Shown here: positions 1 through 6,127 of the stretch, piece by piece
How the letters are laid out: every line of letters starts with the position of its first letter
Numbering within the stretch: the first letter of the stretch is position 1
Source: an uncultured bacterium
GTDB taxonomy: Bacteria; Methylomirabilota; Methylomirabilia; Rokubacteriales; CSP1-6
DNA length: 7,529 nt
NCBI GenBank assembly: GCA_946479205.1
Contig: CAMLFJ010000142.1
Span: 1-7,529 of the forward strand
Reading direction: 5' to 3'
Notes under the pieces: model-generated
The model's input: the letters and a program-made list of their open reading frames with translations, nothing else
Databases searched by the model: none
What the model was told of the DNA's origin: nothing
Translations under genes and position numbers: made by a program

Positions 1-451
1 ACGAGCGGGGCTGGAGGATGCGCTTGATGGCGCGGCGCAGGGCGGCGACCTTGAACGGCTTCGGGAGCAGGGGCGCGTGGACCACCTTCAGGAAGCCGTC
101 GAAGGCGGAGGTGTTGGCGAGCCCGGACATGAACACGAAGTGCGGCGGGTTGCTCGGCCAGCGGCTGGCCACCGCCGAGTAGAGGCTCGGGCCGTCGACC
201 TCGGGCATCATCAGGTCGGACACGATCAGGTCATAGCACTGCCGGCCGAGCAGGCGGAGGGCCTCGAAGGCGTTGCCGCTGGCGTCCACGTCGTGGCCGT
301 CGGCGCGCAGGCTCGAGACGATGAGGTCCCGGGCGCCGGGGTCGTCGTCGACGACGAGGATGCGGCCGGTCGTGATGGTGGCGCTCGCCTGGAGGCCCAT
401 GATGCCCATCAGGAGTGCATCGGCAGTGCCAGCGGAAATTGACGTCGTCAT
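1..451 (-). CDS. Response regulator receiver-domain protein (C-terminal end outside window)
   Basis: This is a phosphoacceptor (REC) domain of a two-component system, which is phosphorylated by a histidine kinase in the cytoplasm. Read from the ATG at 451, 150 codons are visible. The REC domain covers about residues 30-147: RILVVDDD opens it with the acidic pocket D35/D36, the phosphoacceptor is D79 in DLIVSDLMMPEVDG, the switch serine is S109 in FMSG, and the conserved lysine is K131 in LPKPF. The frame is still open at the window edge, just after the last REC helix. It could therefore be a stand-alone receiver about to stop, or one with an output domain beyond the edge. The start is uncertain: no Shine-Dalgarno precedes 451, and ATGs at codons 15 and 18 would leave a shorter, more typical N-terminus. 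It lies 62 bp downstream of the molybdenum subunit gene on the same strand, so it may be cotranscribed. No kinase is visible. Confidence 0.88.
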   Translation of the reverse strand, partial: MTTSISAGTADALLMGIMGLQASATITTGRILVVDDDPGARDLIVSSLRADGHDVDASGNAFEALRLLGRQCYDLIVSDLMMPEVDGPSLYSAVASRWPSNPPHFVFMSGLANTSAFDGFLKVVHAPLLPKPFKVAALRRAIKRILQPRS

Positions 452-513
452 GGGGACTTGCGAGGGACGCCGGCGGGCGCTGTTCGGCGCGTGACGCTTC
501 TGGCGTGTAGGAA

Positions 514-2871
514 CTACTCGCTACCCCCGGCGGCGCGGATCGCCTGCCAGACACGCTCCGGGCTCACCGGCATGTCGAGGTGCCGGACCCCGAGGGGGGC
601 CAGCGCGTCGTTGACCGCGTTCATCAGCGCGGGCAGGGCCCCCACCGTGCCGGCCTCGCCCACCCCCTTGGCGCCCAGCGGGTTGACCCGGGTCGGTACC
701 TCGTGGGCGTCCACGTCGAACAGCGGCATCTCGTCGGCGTGCGGCATCGCGTAGTCCATGAACGAGCCGGCGAGCACCTGGCCCGTCTCGTCGTAGGTCA
801 GCACCTCGGCCAGGCCTTGGCCCAGGCCCTGGACGATGCCGCCATGGATCTGCCCCTTCACCAGCAACGGGTTGATCATGCGCCCGACGTCGTCCACCAC
901 GGTGTAGCGCACCACGCGCACGACCCCGGTCTCGACGTCCACCTCGACCTCGCAGACGTGGCAGCCGTTGGGGAAGGTGACCGCGGGCGGCGTGAACGCG
1001 GCGGTGTCGCTCCAGCCCGGCTCGAGGCCGGCCGGGAGCTGGCGCGGCTGATACGCGGTGCGGGCCACGCGGCTCCACGCGACGTCGCGGTCGGTGCCCG
1101 CGACGACGAAGCGCCCGTCGCGCAGCGCGACGTCCTCGGGCGCCGCCTCCAGCAGGTGCGCGGCGATGCGACGGCCGCGCTCGATCGTCTTCTCGGTGGC
1201 GCGCAGCACCGCCGAGCCCCCGACCGACATGGCGCCCGAGCCGCCGTTGCCCCGGCCCGCGTCGAGCGCGTCGCTGTCGCCCGCGAAGACCTGGATGCGG
1301 TCGGGCGGCAGGCCGAGGCGATCGCAGACGATCTGAGTGAACGCGGTCTCGTTGCCCTGGCCCATCGAGGTCGAGCCCGCGAAGAGCGAGACGGAGCCGT
1401 CCGGGTTGACGCGCACCTCCGCGGTGTCGGGATTGACCGCGGTGTAGGGGCCGCCCGCGACCTCGATCGGGTTCGCGATGCCGAGGCCCAGGAGCTTGCC
1501 CTGCCCGCGCGCCTCGGCCCGGCGCCGCTCGAAGCCCGCGCGATCGGACTGGGTCAGGGCCATCGTCATGCTCCGCTCGAAGTCGCCGCAGTCGTAGGTG
1601 AAGACGAGGCCGGTCTTGAACGGCATCGCGGAGGCCGGGATGAGATTGCGGCGGCGCAGCTCGACCGGGTCGATCCCGAGCTCGCGCGCGGCCACGTCGA
1701 TGACGCGCTCGATCGCGTACGTCGCCTCCGGCCGCCCGGCCCCGCGGTACGGGCCGGTCGGCGTGGTGTTGGTGAACACGCCGGTGCTCTCGATGTGGAT
1801 CGCGGGCGTGGTGTACACGCCGGCCAGGCCGCCCACGTTGTTGGTCGCGGGGCCCGCGCTGCGCGGCGTGAGGTAGGCGCCGATGTCCACCTTGAGCGCG
1901 ACCCGCAGCCCGACGAAGCGACCATCGGCGTCGAGCGCCAGCTCGGCGGTGGTCACGTTGTCGCGGCCGTGCTCGTCGCTGAGAAAGCCCTCGCGGCGGC
2001 TGGACGTCCACTTCACCGGCCGGCCGAGCCGCTTCGCGGCCCAGCACACCAGCACCAGCTCCGGGTAGATGCCGCTGCGCATGCCGAAGCTGCCGCCGAC
2101 CTCGCTGGTGATCACGCGGACCTGCCCGTGGGGCACGCGGAAGATCTGCTCGGCGAGCAGGGCGCGGAGGCCGTGCGGGCCCTGGATGCCGGTGTGCAGC
2201 GTGTAACGGCCGGTGCGGCGGTCGAACTCGCCGACCGCGGCGCGCGGCTCCATCGGCGCGGCGGCCACGCGCGTCACCACGAAGTCGAGGCGCGTGACGT
2301 GGGCCGCGCCCGCGAAGGCGCGCGCCACCGCGTCGCGCGCGCCGGCCTCCCAGACGAAGGCCACGTTGTCGGGCGCCTCGTCCCAGACCGCGGCCGCGCC
2401 GCCGCCGGTCGCGCGGGCGGCGCCGCTCACCGCGGGCAGGGGCTCGTAGTCGACCGCGACCAGCTCCGCGGCGTCGGCGGCCGCTTCCGGGCTCGTGGCC
2501 ACCACGAGCGCGAGCGGGTCGCCCACGTGGCGGACGCGGTCGCGGATCAGCGCGGGCCGCGGGGTGGGGAAGGCGGGCGAGCCGTCGCGGCGCTTGCGCG
2601 AGGCGTCGGTCGGCAGGTCGCCGAGGCCGTCGGCCGCGAGATCGGCGCCGGTGAGCACCGCGAGCACGCCGGGCGCCCGGAGCGCGGCGGCGGGATCGAT
2701 GCGCCGGATCCGCGCGTGCGCGTGCGGCGAGCGCACCACGGCCGCGTAGGCCTGGCGCGGGAGGTTCACGTCGTCCGAGTAGCGGCCGAGCCCCTGGACG
2801 AGGCGCGGGTCCTCCAGGCGGGAGACGGACTGGCCGATCGCGAATTTCTGGACGGTGATCGGATCGCTCAT
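514..2871 (-). CDS. Xanthine dehydrogenase family molybdopterin-binding (CoxL-like, form II type) large subunit
   Basis: This is the catalytic subunit of a molybdenum hydroxylase, the family of xanthine dehydrogenase, aldehyde oxidase and aerobic CO dehydrogenase, which hydroxylates substrates using water. The 785 residues match the usual 750-800. An N-terminal aldehyde oxidase/xanthine dehydrogenase a/b domain covers about residues 20-145, followed by the two cofactor-binding domains. Visible cofactor and active-site motifs are MEPR (207-210), GGSFGMR (259-265), PYRGAGR (374-380), GQGNET (504-509), MSVGGSA (548-554) and KGVGEAG (735-741), where E739 is the expected catalytic base. PYRGAGR fits the form II signature AYRGAGR. 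The AYxCSFR of true CO-oxidising form I enzymes is absent, so CO oxidation is unlikely. The substrate is unknown; aldehydes, N-heterocycles and purines are all possible. Such subunits normally work with a 2Fe-2S subunit and an FAD subunit, and neither is encoded on either side here. Start: ATG at 2871, no clear Shine-Dalgarno. Confidence 0.95.
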   Translation of the reverse strand: MSDPITVQKFAIGQSVSRLEDPRLVQGLGRYSDDVNLPRQAYAAVVRSPHAHARIRRIDPAAALRAPGVLAVLTGADLAADGLGDLPTDASRKRRDGSPAFPTPRPALIRDRVRHVGDPLALVVATSPEAAADAAELVAVDYEPLPAVSGAARATGGGAAAVWDEAPDNVAFVWEAGARDAVARAFAGAAHVTRLDFVVTRVAAAPMEPRAAVGEFDRRTGRYTLHTGIQGPHGLRALLAEQIFRVPHGQVRVITSEVGGSFGMRSGIYPELVLVCWAAKRLGRPVKWTSSRREGFLSDEHGRDNVTTAELALDADGRFVGLRVALKVDIGAYLTPRSAGPATNNVGGLAGVYTTPAIHIESTGVFTNTTPTGPYRGAGRPEATYAIERVIDVAARELGIDPVELRRRNLIPASAMPFKTGLVFTYDCGDFERSMTMALTQSDRAGFERRRAEARGQGKLLGLGIANPIEVAGGPYTAVNPDTAEVRVNPDGSVSLFAGSTSMGQGNETAFTQIVCDRLGLPPDRIQVFAGDSDALDAGRGNGGSGAMSVGGSAVLRATEKTIERGRRIAAHLLEAAPEDVALRDGRFVVAGTDRDVAWSRVARTAYQPRQLPAGLEPGWSDTAAFTPPAVTFPNGCHVCEVEVDVETGVVRVVRYTVVDDVGRMINPLLVKGQIHGGIVQGLGQGLAEVLTYDETGQVLAGSFMDYAMPHADEMPLFDVDAHEVPTRVNPLGAKGVGEAGTVGALPALMNAVNDALAPLGVRHLDMPVSPERVWQAIRAAGGSE

Positions 2872-2885
2872 GGGGGCGGGCCGCT

Positions 2886-2914
2886 ACTATGCCACGCGAG
2901 CAGAGCACGGGCAA
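2886..2914 (-). promoter_or_regulatory. Candidate sigma70-type promoter for the molybdenum subunit gene
   Basis: On the minus strand, TTGCCC (2914-2909) is followed by a 17-bp spacer and CATAGT (2891-2886). Each hexamer matches four of six consensus positions and the spacing is ideal. Transcription would begin near 2879, giving a leader of only about 8 nt before the ATG at 2871. That fits the lack of a Shine-Dalgarno there. The -35 box lies just outside the palindromic repeat arm. This is a motif match only. Confidence 0.35.
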
Positions 2915-2918
2915 CGCG

Positions 2919-3018
2919 CCCCCTCACCCTGCCCTCTCCCCCTCCGGGGGCGAGGGTATTCGAGAACCCTCTCCCCTCTGGGGAGAGGGCAGGGTGAGGG
3001 GCGGGCAGGGTGAGGGGC
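2919..3018. repeat. Palindromic intergenic repeat with 22-bp arms and a 16-nt tandem duplication
   Basis: The block fills most of the gap between the MFS gene end (3022) and the molybdenum subunit start (2871). A perfect 22-bp inverted repeat pairs 2920-2941 (begins CCCCTCACCCTGCC) with 2980-3001 (ends GGCAGGGTGAGGGG), with 38 nt between. That loop holds a smaller inverted repeat, GAGGGT (2952-2957) with ACCCTC (2967-2972). The right arm is followed by an exact second copy of its last 16 nt: gggcagggtgaggggc at 2987-3002 and again at 3003-3018. Related copies occur near 5632 and 6528. The structure could fold strongly in RNA and may end or stabilise the MFS transcript. There is no T-tract, so a classic intrinsic terminator is not shown. 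Confidence 0.9.
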
Positions 3019-3021
3019 GCG

Positions 3022-4521
3022 CTACCGCCGGGCGAGGCGGGCGAACGCGGGCAGGTACGGGCGGACGGCGCCGAGGCCGGTGCGGGCGGCGAGGGCGCGG
3101 ACCAGCTCGCGGACGTCGCCGCGGGCACCCGGGTCGTGCAGGCGGAGCGACAGCGTGGCGGAGGCCAGGCGGCCCACCGCGGAGAGCAGGAAGAGCACGT
3201 GCAGGTTGCTCCACGCCTCGCCGGCGAGCTCGAAGTGCGCCGGGATGAGCGCGGCGAGCTGGCCGGCCAGCATCGAGGCCAGGCCGAAGCCCAGGCCGCC
3301 TGCGGTGGCGAAGGCGGCCAGGTAGAACGGGCGCGAGGCGCGCGGGGCCAGGCCGATGGTCAGGTCGAAGGCGGCGATGTTGTGGCCCGACCAGAGGAAG
3401 GCCGCGAACATCGCGTCGAGCGCGATCGGCCAGAGGCGGTCCGGGGTGACGAAGAACCACGTGAGCGGCACCGCCGCGATGCCGAAGGAGCAGAAGACCA
3501 CGACCGGGCCGGCGCCGATGCGATCCACCGCGTGGCCCCAGAACCGGGCCGAGACGATGCGCACCGCGGCCACGCCGACGCCATGGGCGGCCACCACCAG
3601 AAAGCCGGTCTGCAGGTTCGTCAGCATGTGGTACGCGAAGAAGCTGGCCGAGATGCCCACCGCCGCGTTCCAGGCGAAGAGGTAGCCGAGGAAAGGCCGC
3701 GCCCGCCGATCGCGCAGCGCGTGCCCGAGCGCCTGCCACGCCGAGACCGCGGGCTCCGCGGCGATGGGCGGCTCGTGCTGGCGCAGCATCAGCACCACGC
3801 TCACCACGCCGGCCAGGAAGGCGGCCGCGGTGAGCGCGGAGAGCGCGGCGCCGGTCCAGCCGATCGGCGCGAGCCGGTCCAGGAGGATGGCGGCGCCGAG
3901 CGAGGTCAGCGTGCCCGCGACGCTCAGGAAGATCGTCCGGCGCCCGAAGAAGCGCCCGCGCAGGCGATCCGGCACGAGGTCGCCCATCCACGCCACCCAC
4001 GCGCTGTTGCCGATCACGCTCGCCACCGTGCTGATCGCGACGATGCCGAGGAAGAGGTGGAGCTTGGTGCCCGGCGTCGTGTCGAGCGTCGGCAGAGCGA
4101 GGAGCGGGAGGAACGTCAGGCGCGAGATGCCGACGGCCCAGAGGGCGACCGTCTTGCGGCTGCGCGCGCTCGTGAACCACGCGGCGGGCAGGCTCGCCAC
4201 CTGGGCGCCGAGCGGCAGCGCGCCGAGGAAGCCGATCACCGCCGCGCTCGCGCCCAGGTAGAGGGCCCAGCCGGTGATGACCGCTCCGGTCGCGCAGGCT
4301 GCAAAAATTTCCGCGAAGGCCCCCTCCGCCACCGCGGCGTTCAGCGAGCGGCGCAGCGGGCGTCCGGGAGCCGGGGCCCGGCCGGCGGTGCGATCCGACC
4401 CGGGGGCGCCGGTGAGCGCGGGGCTCGAGGCCGGGAGCGATTCTCCGGACTGCGGGATCGAGAAGGCGGAGGCGATGCGGGCGAGCGAGGCCAGCACGGC
4501 GGAGGCGCGGAGCGTCTTCAA
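3022..4521 (-). CDS. Major facilitator superfamily (MFS) transporter
   Basis: This is an inner-membrane secondary transporter with twelve predicted helices, at about residues 68-90, 93-115, 124-146, 155-176, 196-214, 222-247, 277-297, 305-325, 337-358, 363-390, 397-422 and 436-456. Loop features typical of MFS are the basic loop SARSRKT (118-124), DLVPDRLRGRFFGRR (181-195) between helices 4 and 5, and the motif-A-like GHAVDRIGAG (329-338) in the second half. A soluble tail of about 40 residues follows helix 12. The substrate cannot be told. The open frame has no usable ATG: the first start after the upstream in-frame stop is TTG at 4521, with no Shine-Dalgarno. This gives a roughly 57-residue Ala/Ser/Pro-rich extension before the MFS homology near residue 57. 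GTG codons at residues 9 and 64 are alternatives; the latter would begin almost at helix 1. The gene is divergent from the luciferase-like gene. Confidence 0.88.
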   Translation of the reverse strand: MKTLRASAVLASLARIASAFSIPQSGESLPASSPALTGAPGSDRTAGRAPAPGRPLRRSLNAAVAEGAFAEIFAACATGAVITGWALYLGASAAVIGFLGALPLGAQVASLPAAWFTSARSRKTVALWAVGISRLTFLPLLALPTLDTTPGTKLHLFLGIVAISTVASVIGNSAWVAWMGDLVPDRLRGRFFGRRTIFLSVAGTLTSLGAAILLDRLAPIGWTGAALSALTAAAFLAGVVSVVLMLRQHEPPIAAEPAVSAWQALGHALRDRRARPFLGYLFAWNAAVGISASFFAYHMLTNLQTGFLVVAAHGVGVAAVRIVSARFWGHAVDRIGAGPVVVFCSFGIAAVPLTWFFVTPDRLWPIALDAMFAAFLWSGHNIAAFDLTIGLAPRASRPFYLAAFATAGGLGFGLASMLAGQLAALIPAHFELAGEAWSNLHVLFLLSAVGRLASATLSLRLHDPGARGDVRELVRALAARTGLGAVRPYLPAFARLARR

Positions 4522-4679
4522 GGCAGCATTTGCAATTGCACGTCGCGGGCCATCATCGGTCGCTCGATTTGGCGCGGGTTCCCGTCAATAGGGGATGCAC
4601 GCGGGACCGGAGGAGCGACGTCCGGCGTCAGCGGACTGACACGGATCGGCGAGGGCCCGGATGAGGTAGACTCCCGCCC
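4522..4679. promoter_or_regulatory. Divergent intergenic region between the MFS and LLM oxidoreductase genes
   Basis: These 158 bp must carry the start signals for both divergent genes. Near the MFS side is an AT-containing perfect 10-bp palindrome, TGCAATTGCA (4531-4540). Near the LLM side is a small hairpin, GTCAG-CGGA-CTGAC (4627-4640). A TANNNT-type -10 box, TAGACT (4667-4672), ends exactly 7 nt before the ATG at 4680. No convincing sigma70 -35/-10 pair with 16-18 bp spacing was found on either strand. No small gene is evident. Confidence 0.5.
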
Positions 4680-5630
4680 ATGCGAATCGGGGTGCTCATT
4701 CCCACGCGTGGCGCGGTGATGGAGTCGGCGCGGCGGCCGCCCGTCGAGACCTGCTGGACCATGGCCCGCCGGGCCGACCAGGCCGGCTACGACGCGGTCT
4801 GGGTGGGCGACAGCATCGTGGCCAAGCCGCGCCTCGACGCGCTGACGACCCTGGCCTACCTGGCCGGGATCACCACGCGGGTGCGCCTCGGGACCGCGGT
4901 CCTGCTCCCGGCGCTGCGCCACCCGGTGGCGCTGGCCCAGCAGCTCGCCAACGTCGACCAGATCTCCCGGGGCCGGCTGGTGCTGGGGCTGGGCGTGGGC
5001 TGGAGCCTGCCCAGCGCGGAGCGCGAGTGGGCCGCGTGCGGGGCCAATCACAAGGCCCGGGTGCGGCGGCTCGAGGAGCACATCGCGATCTGGCGGAAGC
5101 TGTGGACGGGCGAGCCGGTCACGCATCACGGCGAGGACCTGGACCTGGTGGACCACACCATCGGGCCGCTGCCGTGGCGGACCGAGGGCCCGCCCATCCT
5201 GATCACCGCGGGGAATCGCGGCGAGCTCCTGCCCGCCCAGTTCGAGCGGTTCGGGCGCCTCGGCGACGGGATCATCACGACCTACGTGCACTTCGAGGAG
5301 ATCCCGGCGATCCGCGAGCGCGCGCTGGACGCCCTCGCGCGGCACGGCCGGCCCCGCGCGGAGTTTCCGCTCTGTGTCTACACGACGGTGCGGCTCGACG
5401 ACGACGTGGCGACCGCCCAGCGCGTCACCACCGAGTTTCTGACCACGTACTACGGTGGCGGGGTGCACGAGCGGGGCGCGATGGGCCTCGGGCCCGCGCC
5501 GGTGGTGATCGAGACGATCGGGCGGTACGCGGCGGTCGGCGTGACCGACCTCTGCATTCGATTCATCGGCAACGATCAGGTGGCGCAGCTCGAGCGATTC
5601 ACCGACGAGGTGTTGCCGGCGGTGCGGTAG
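4680..5630 (+). CDS. LLM class (luciferase-like) flavin- or F420-dependent oxidoreductase
   Basis: This is a 316-residue (beta/alpha)8-barrel enzyme of the bacterial luciferase-like superfamily. Members use FMN or F420 for monooxygenation or hydride transfer and act in the cytoplasm. The family run is clear: the barrel start MRIGVLIPTRG, then GYDAVWVGDSIVAKPRLDAL (36-55), ITTRVRLGTAVLLPALRHPV (64-83) and LANVDQISRGRLVLGLGVGW (89-108), followed by the helix RLEEHIAIWRKLWTGEPV (130-147). The C-terminal part contains GPPILITAGNRG (170-181) and ends with DLCIRFIGNDQVAQLERF (290-307), typical of the last strand and helix. Whether the cofactor is FMN or F420 cannot be decided by eye; no flavin reductase partner is visible. 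The start is well placed by homology, but only a weak GAGG lies 13 nt upstream. A TAGACT box 7 nt before the ATG suggests a possible leaderless transcript. It is followed on the same strand by two MaoC genes, probably as one operon. Confidence 0.92.
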   Translation: MRIGVLIPTRGAVMESARRPPVETCWTMARRADQAGYDAVWVGDSIVAKPRLDALTTLAYLAGITTRVRLGTAVLLPALRHPVALAQQLANVDQISRGRLVLGLGVGWSLPSAEREWAACGANHKARVRRLEEHIAIWRKLWTGEPVTHHGEDLDLVDHTIGPLPWRTEGPPILITAGNRGELLPAQFERFGRLGDGIITTYVHFEEIPAIRERALDALARHGRPRAEFPLCVYTTVRLDDDVATAQRVTTEFLTTYYGGGVHERGAMGLGPAPVVIETIGRYAAVGVTDLCIRFIGNDQVAQLERFTDEVLPAVR

Positions 5631-5631
5631 G

Positions 5632-5666
5632 CCCCTCACCCTGCCCTCTCCCCAGGGGGGAGAGGG
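5632..5666. repeat. Short copy of the palindromic intergenic repeat
   Basis: It begins one base after the LLM stop codon. It carries a left arm beginning CCCCTCACCCTGCC, almost identical to that at 2920-2941, but only the inner part of the right arm. CCCTCTCCCC (5644-5653) pairs perfectly with GGGGAGAGGG (5657-5666) across a 3-nt loop, a stable GC-rich 10-bp hairpin. No T-run follows, so read-through into the MaoC genes is plausible. The hairpin may instead block 3' exonucleases or tune relative expression inside the operon. Confidence 0.88.
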
Positions 5667-5671
5667 TTCTC

Positions 5672-5678
5672 GGAGGAG
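5672..5678 (+). promoter_or_regulatory. Shine-Dalgarno site of the first MaoC gene
   Basis: GGAGGAG lies 5 nt upstream of the ATG at 5684 and only 5 nt beyond the repeat hairpin. It is one of the two clear ribosome binding sites in the window, and it fixes this ATG rather than the long upstream in-frame extension of the reading frame, which runs out of phase through the LLM gene. Confidence 0.75.
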
Positions 5679-5683
5679 ATGCG

Positions 5684-6127
5684 ATGACCGAGTTCCCGAA
5701 GCTCACGTACGACGCGCTGACGGTCGGTGAGGAGTTCGTGTCGGACACGCACCTGGTGACGCCGGAGGACATCGAGGCCTACGCGTTCGCGGTGGACGAC
5801 CACCATGAATGGTACTCGGGGCCGTCGCCCTTCGGCGGGGCGGTGGCGCATCCCACCCTGATGGCCAACCAGGCCCTGTCGCTGCGGCACAGCAAGTACA
5901 TCGTGCACGCGGGGCTGCACGCCAGGATGGAGTTCAACTTCCTCGAGCCGGTGCGGCCCGGCATGCGCGTGCAGACGAGCGGGCGGGTCATCGACAAGTA
6001 CGAGCGCCGCGGCCGGCAGTACATGGTCACCGAGTACGCCACCCGGGACGAGCAGGGAACGACGCTCGTGCGGGGGCAGTTCACACAGATGCTGATCCCG
6101 GAGGGCACGCGCCATGTCAGTCGCTGA
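5684..6127 (+). CDS. MaoC-like hot-dog-fold protein, probable first subunit of a heteromeric hydratase
   Basis: This 147-residue protein has a single hot-dog domain like the N-terminal half of MaoC-type dehydratases; the family usually hydrates or dehydrates acyl-CoA thioesters. The opening LTVGEEFVSDTHLVTPEDI (12-30) is the typical first strand and the threonine-proline cap of the hot-dog helix. EAYAFAVDDHHEWY (31-44) is the region of the catalytic loop, GGAVAHPTLMA (51-61) replaces the usual (A/P)HG, and ARMEFNFLEPVRPGMRV (80-96) is the characteristic 'F..Pv..Gd.l' strand pair. The canonical Asp-x4-His of R-hydratases is not present: D38 and D39 stand where the Asp is expected, but W43/Y44 occupy the His position. 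Its 3' end overlaps the next MaoC gene by 14 bp, strong evidence for coupled translation and a joint complex. The substrate is unknown. Confidence 0.88.
   Translation: MTEFPKLTYDALTVGEEFVSDTHLVTPEDIEAYAFAVDDHHEWYSGPSPFGGAVAHPTLMANQALSLRHSKYIVHAGLHARMEFNFLEPVRPGMRVQTSGRVIDKYERRGRQYMVTEYATRDEQGTTLVRGQFTQMLIPEGTRHVSR
6100..6105 (+). promoter_or_regulatory. Shine-Dalgarno site of the second MaoC gene inside the first
   Basis: GGAGGG lies 8 nt upstream of the ATG at 6114, within the final codons of the preceding MaoC gene. It supports the overlapping start and points to translational coupling of the two subunits. Confidence 0.7.

Noticed and set aside
514..2871. Aerobic CO dehydrogenase (form I CoxL)
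   Set aside because: The form I active-site loop AYxCSFR is absent and PYRGAGR is present instead; the CoxM and CoxS genes are also missing.
521..2914. Minus-strand open frame of about 797 codons in another phase over the same gene
   Set aside because: Arg/Gly/Pro/Ala-dominated low-complexity translation without any domain. It overlaps the true gene in a different phase and is a GC-bias artefact.
580..2997. Long plus-strand open frame of about 805 codons opposite the molybdenum subunit gene
   Set aside because: It is antisense to a gene with full family motifs, and its composition is rich in Arg, Gly, Ala and His as expected from a shadow frame in very GC-rich DNA. It has no recognisable domain.
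2919..3018. The alternating inverted and direct repeats as a CRISPR array
   Set aside because: There are no regularly spaced unique spacers between identical repeats and no cas gene. The structure is a palindrome with adjacent tandem units.
4536..4552. Sigma54-like GG-N10-GC element (TGGCCCG-N4-GTGCA) on the minus strand before the MFS gene
   Set aside because: It matches the spacing, but the -12 part is weak. Such matches are frequent by chance at this GC content, the implied leader would be only about 5 nt, and no sigma54 activator gene is seen.
4627..4640. GTCAG-CGGA-CTGAC hairpin in the divergent region as a terminator or riboswitch part
   Set aside because: The stem is only 5 bp with no T-run and no supporting structure. 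It is noted in the intergenic entry but not called as a functional element.
3010..4719. Long plus-strand open frame opposite the MFS gene
   Set aside because: The translation is Arg/Glu/Ala/Gly-rich and hydrophilic with no domain, while the opposite strand gives twelve clear membrane helices.
5027..5683. In-frame upstream extension of the first MaoC gene, suggesting a fusion protein
   Set aside because: The upstream part is an out-of-phase reading of the LLM gene and then of the palindromic repeat. A strong Shine-Dalgarno and the MaoC homology both place the start at 5684.
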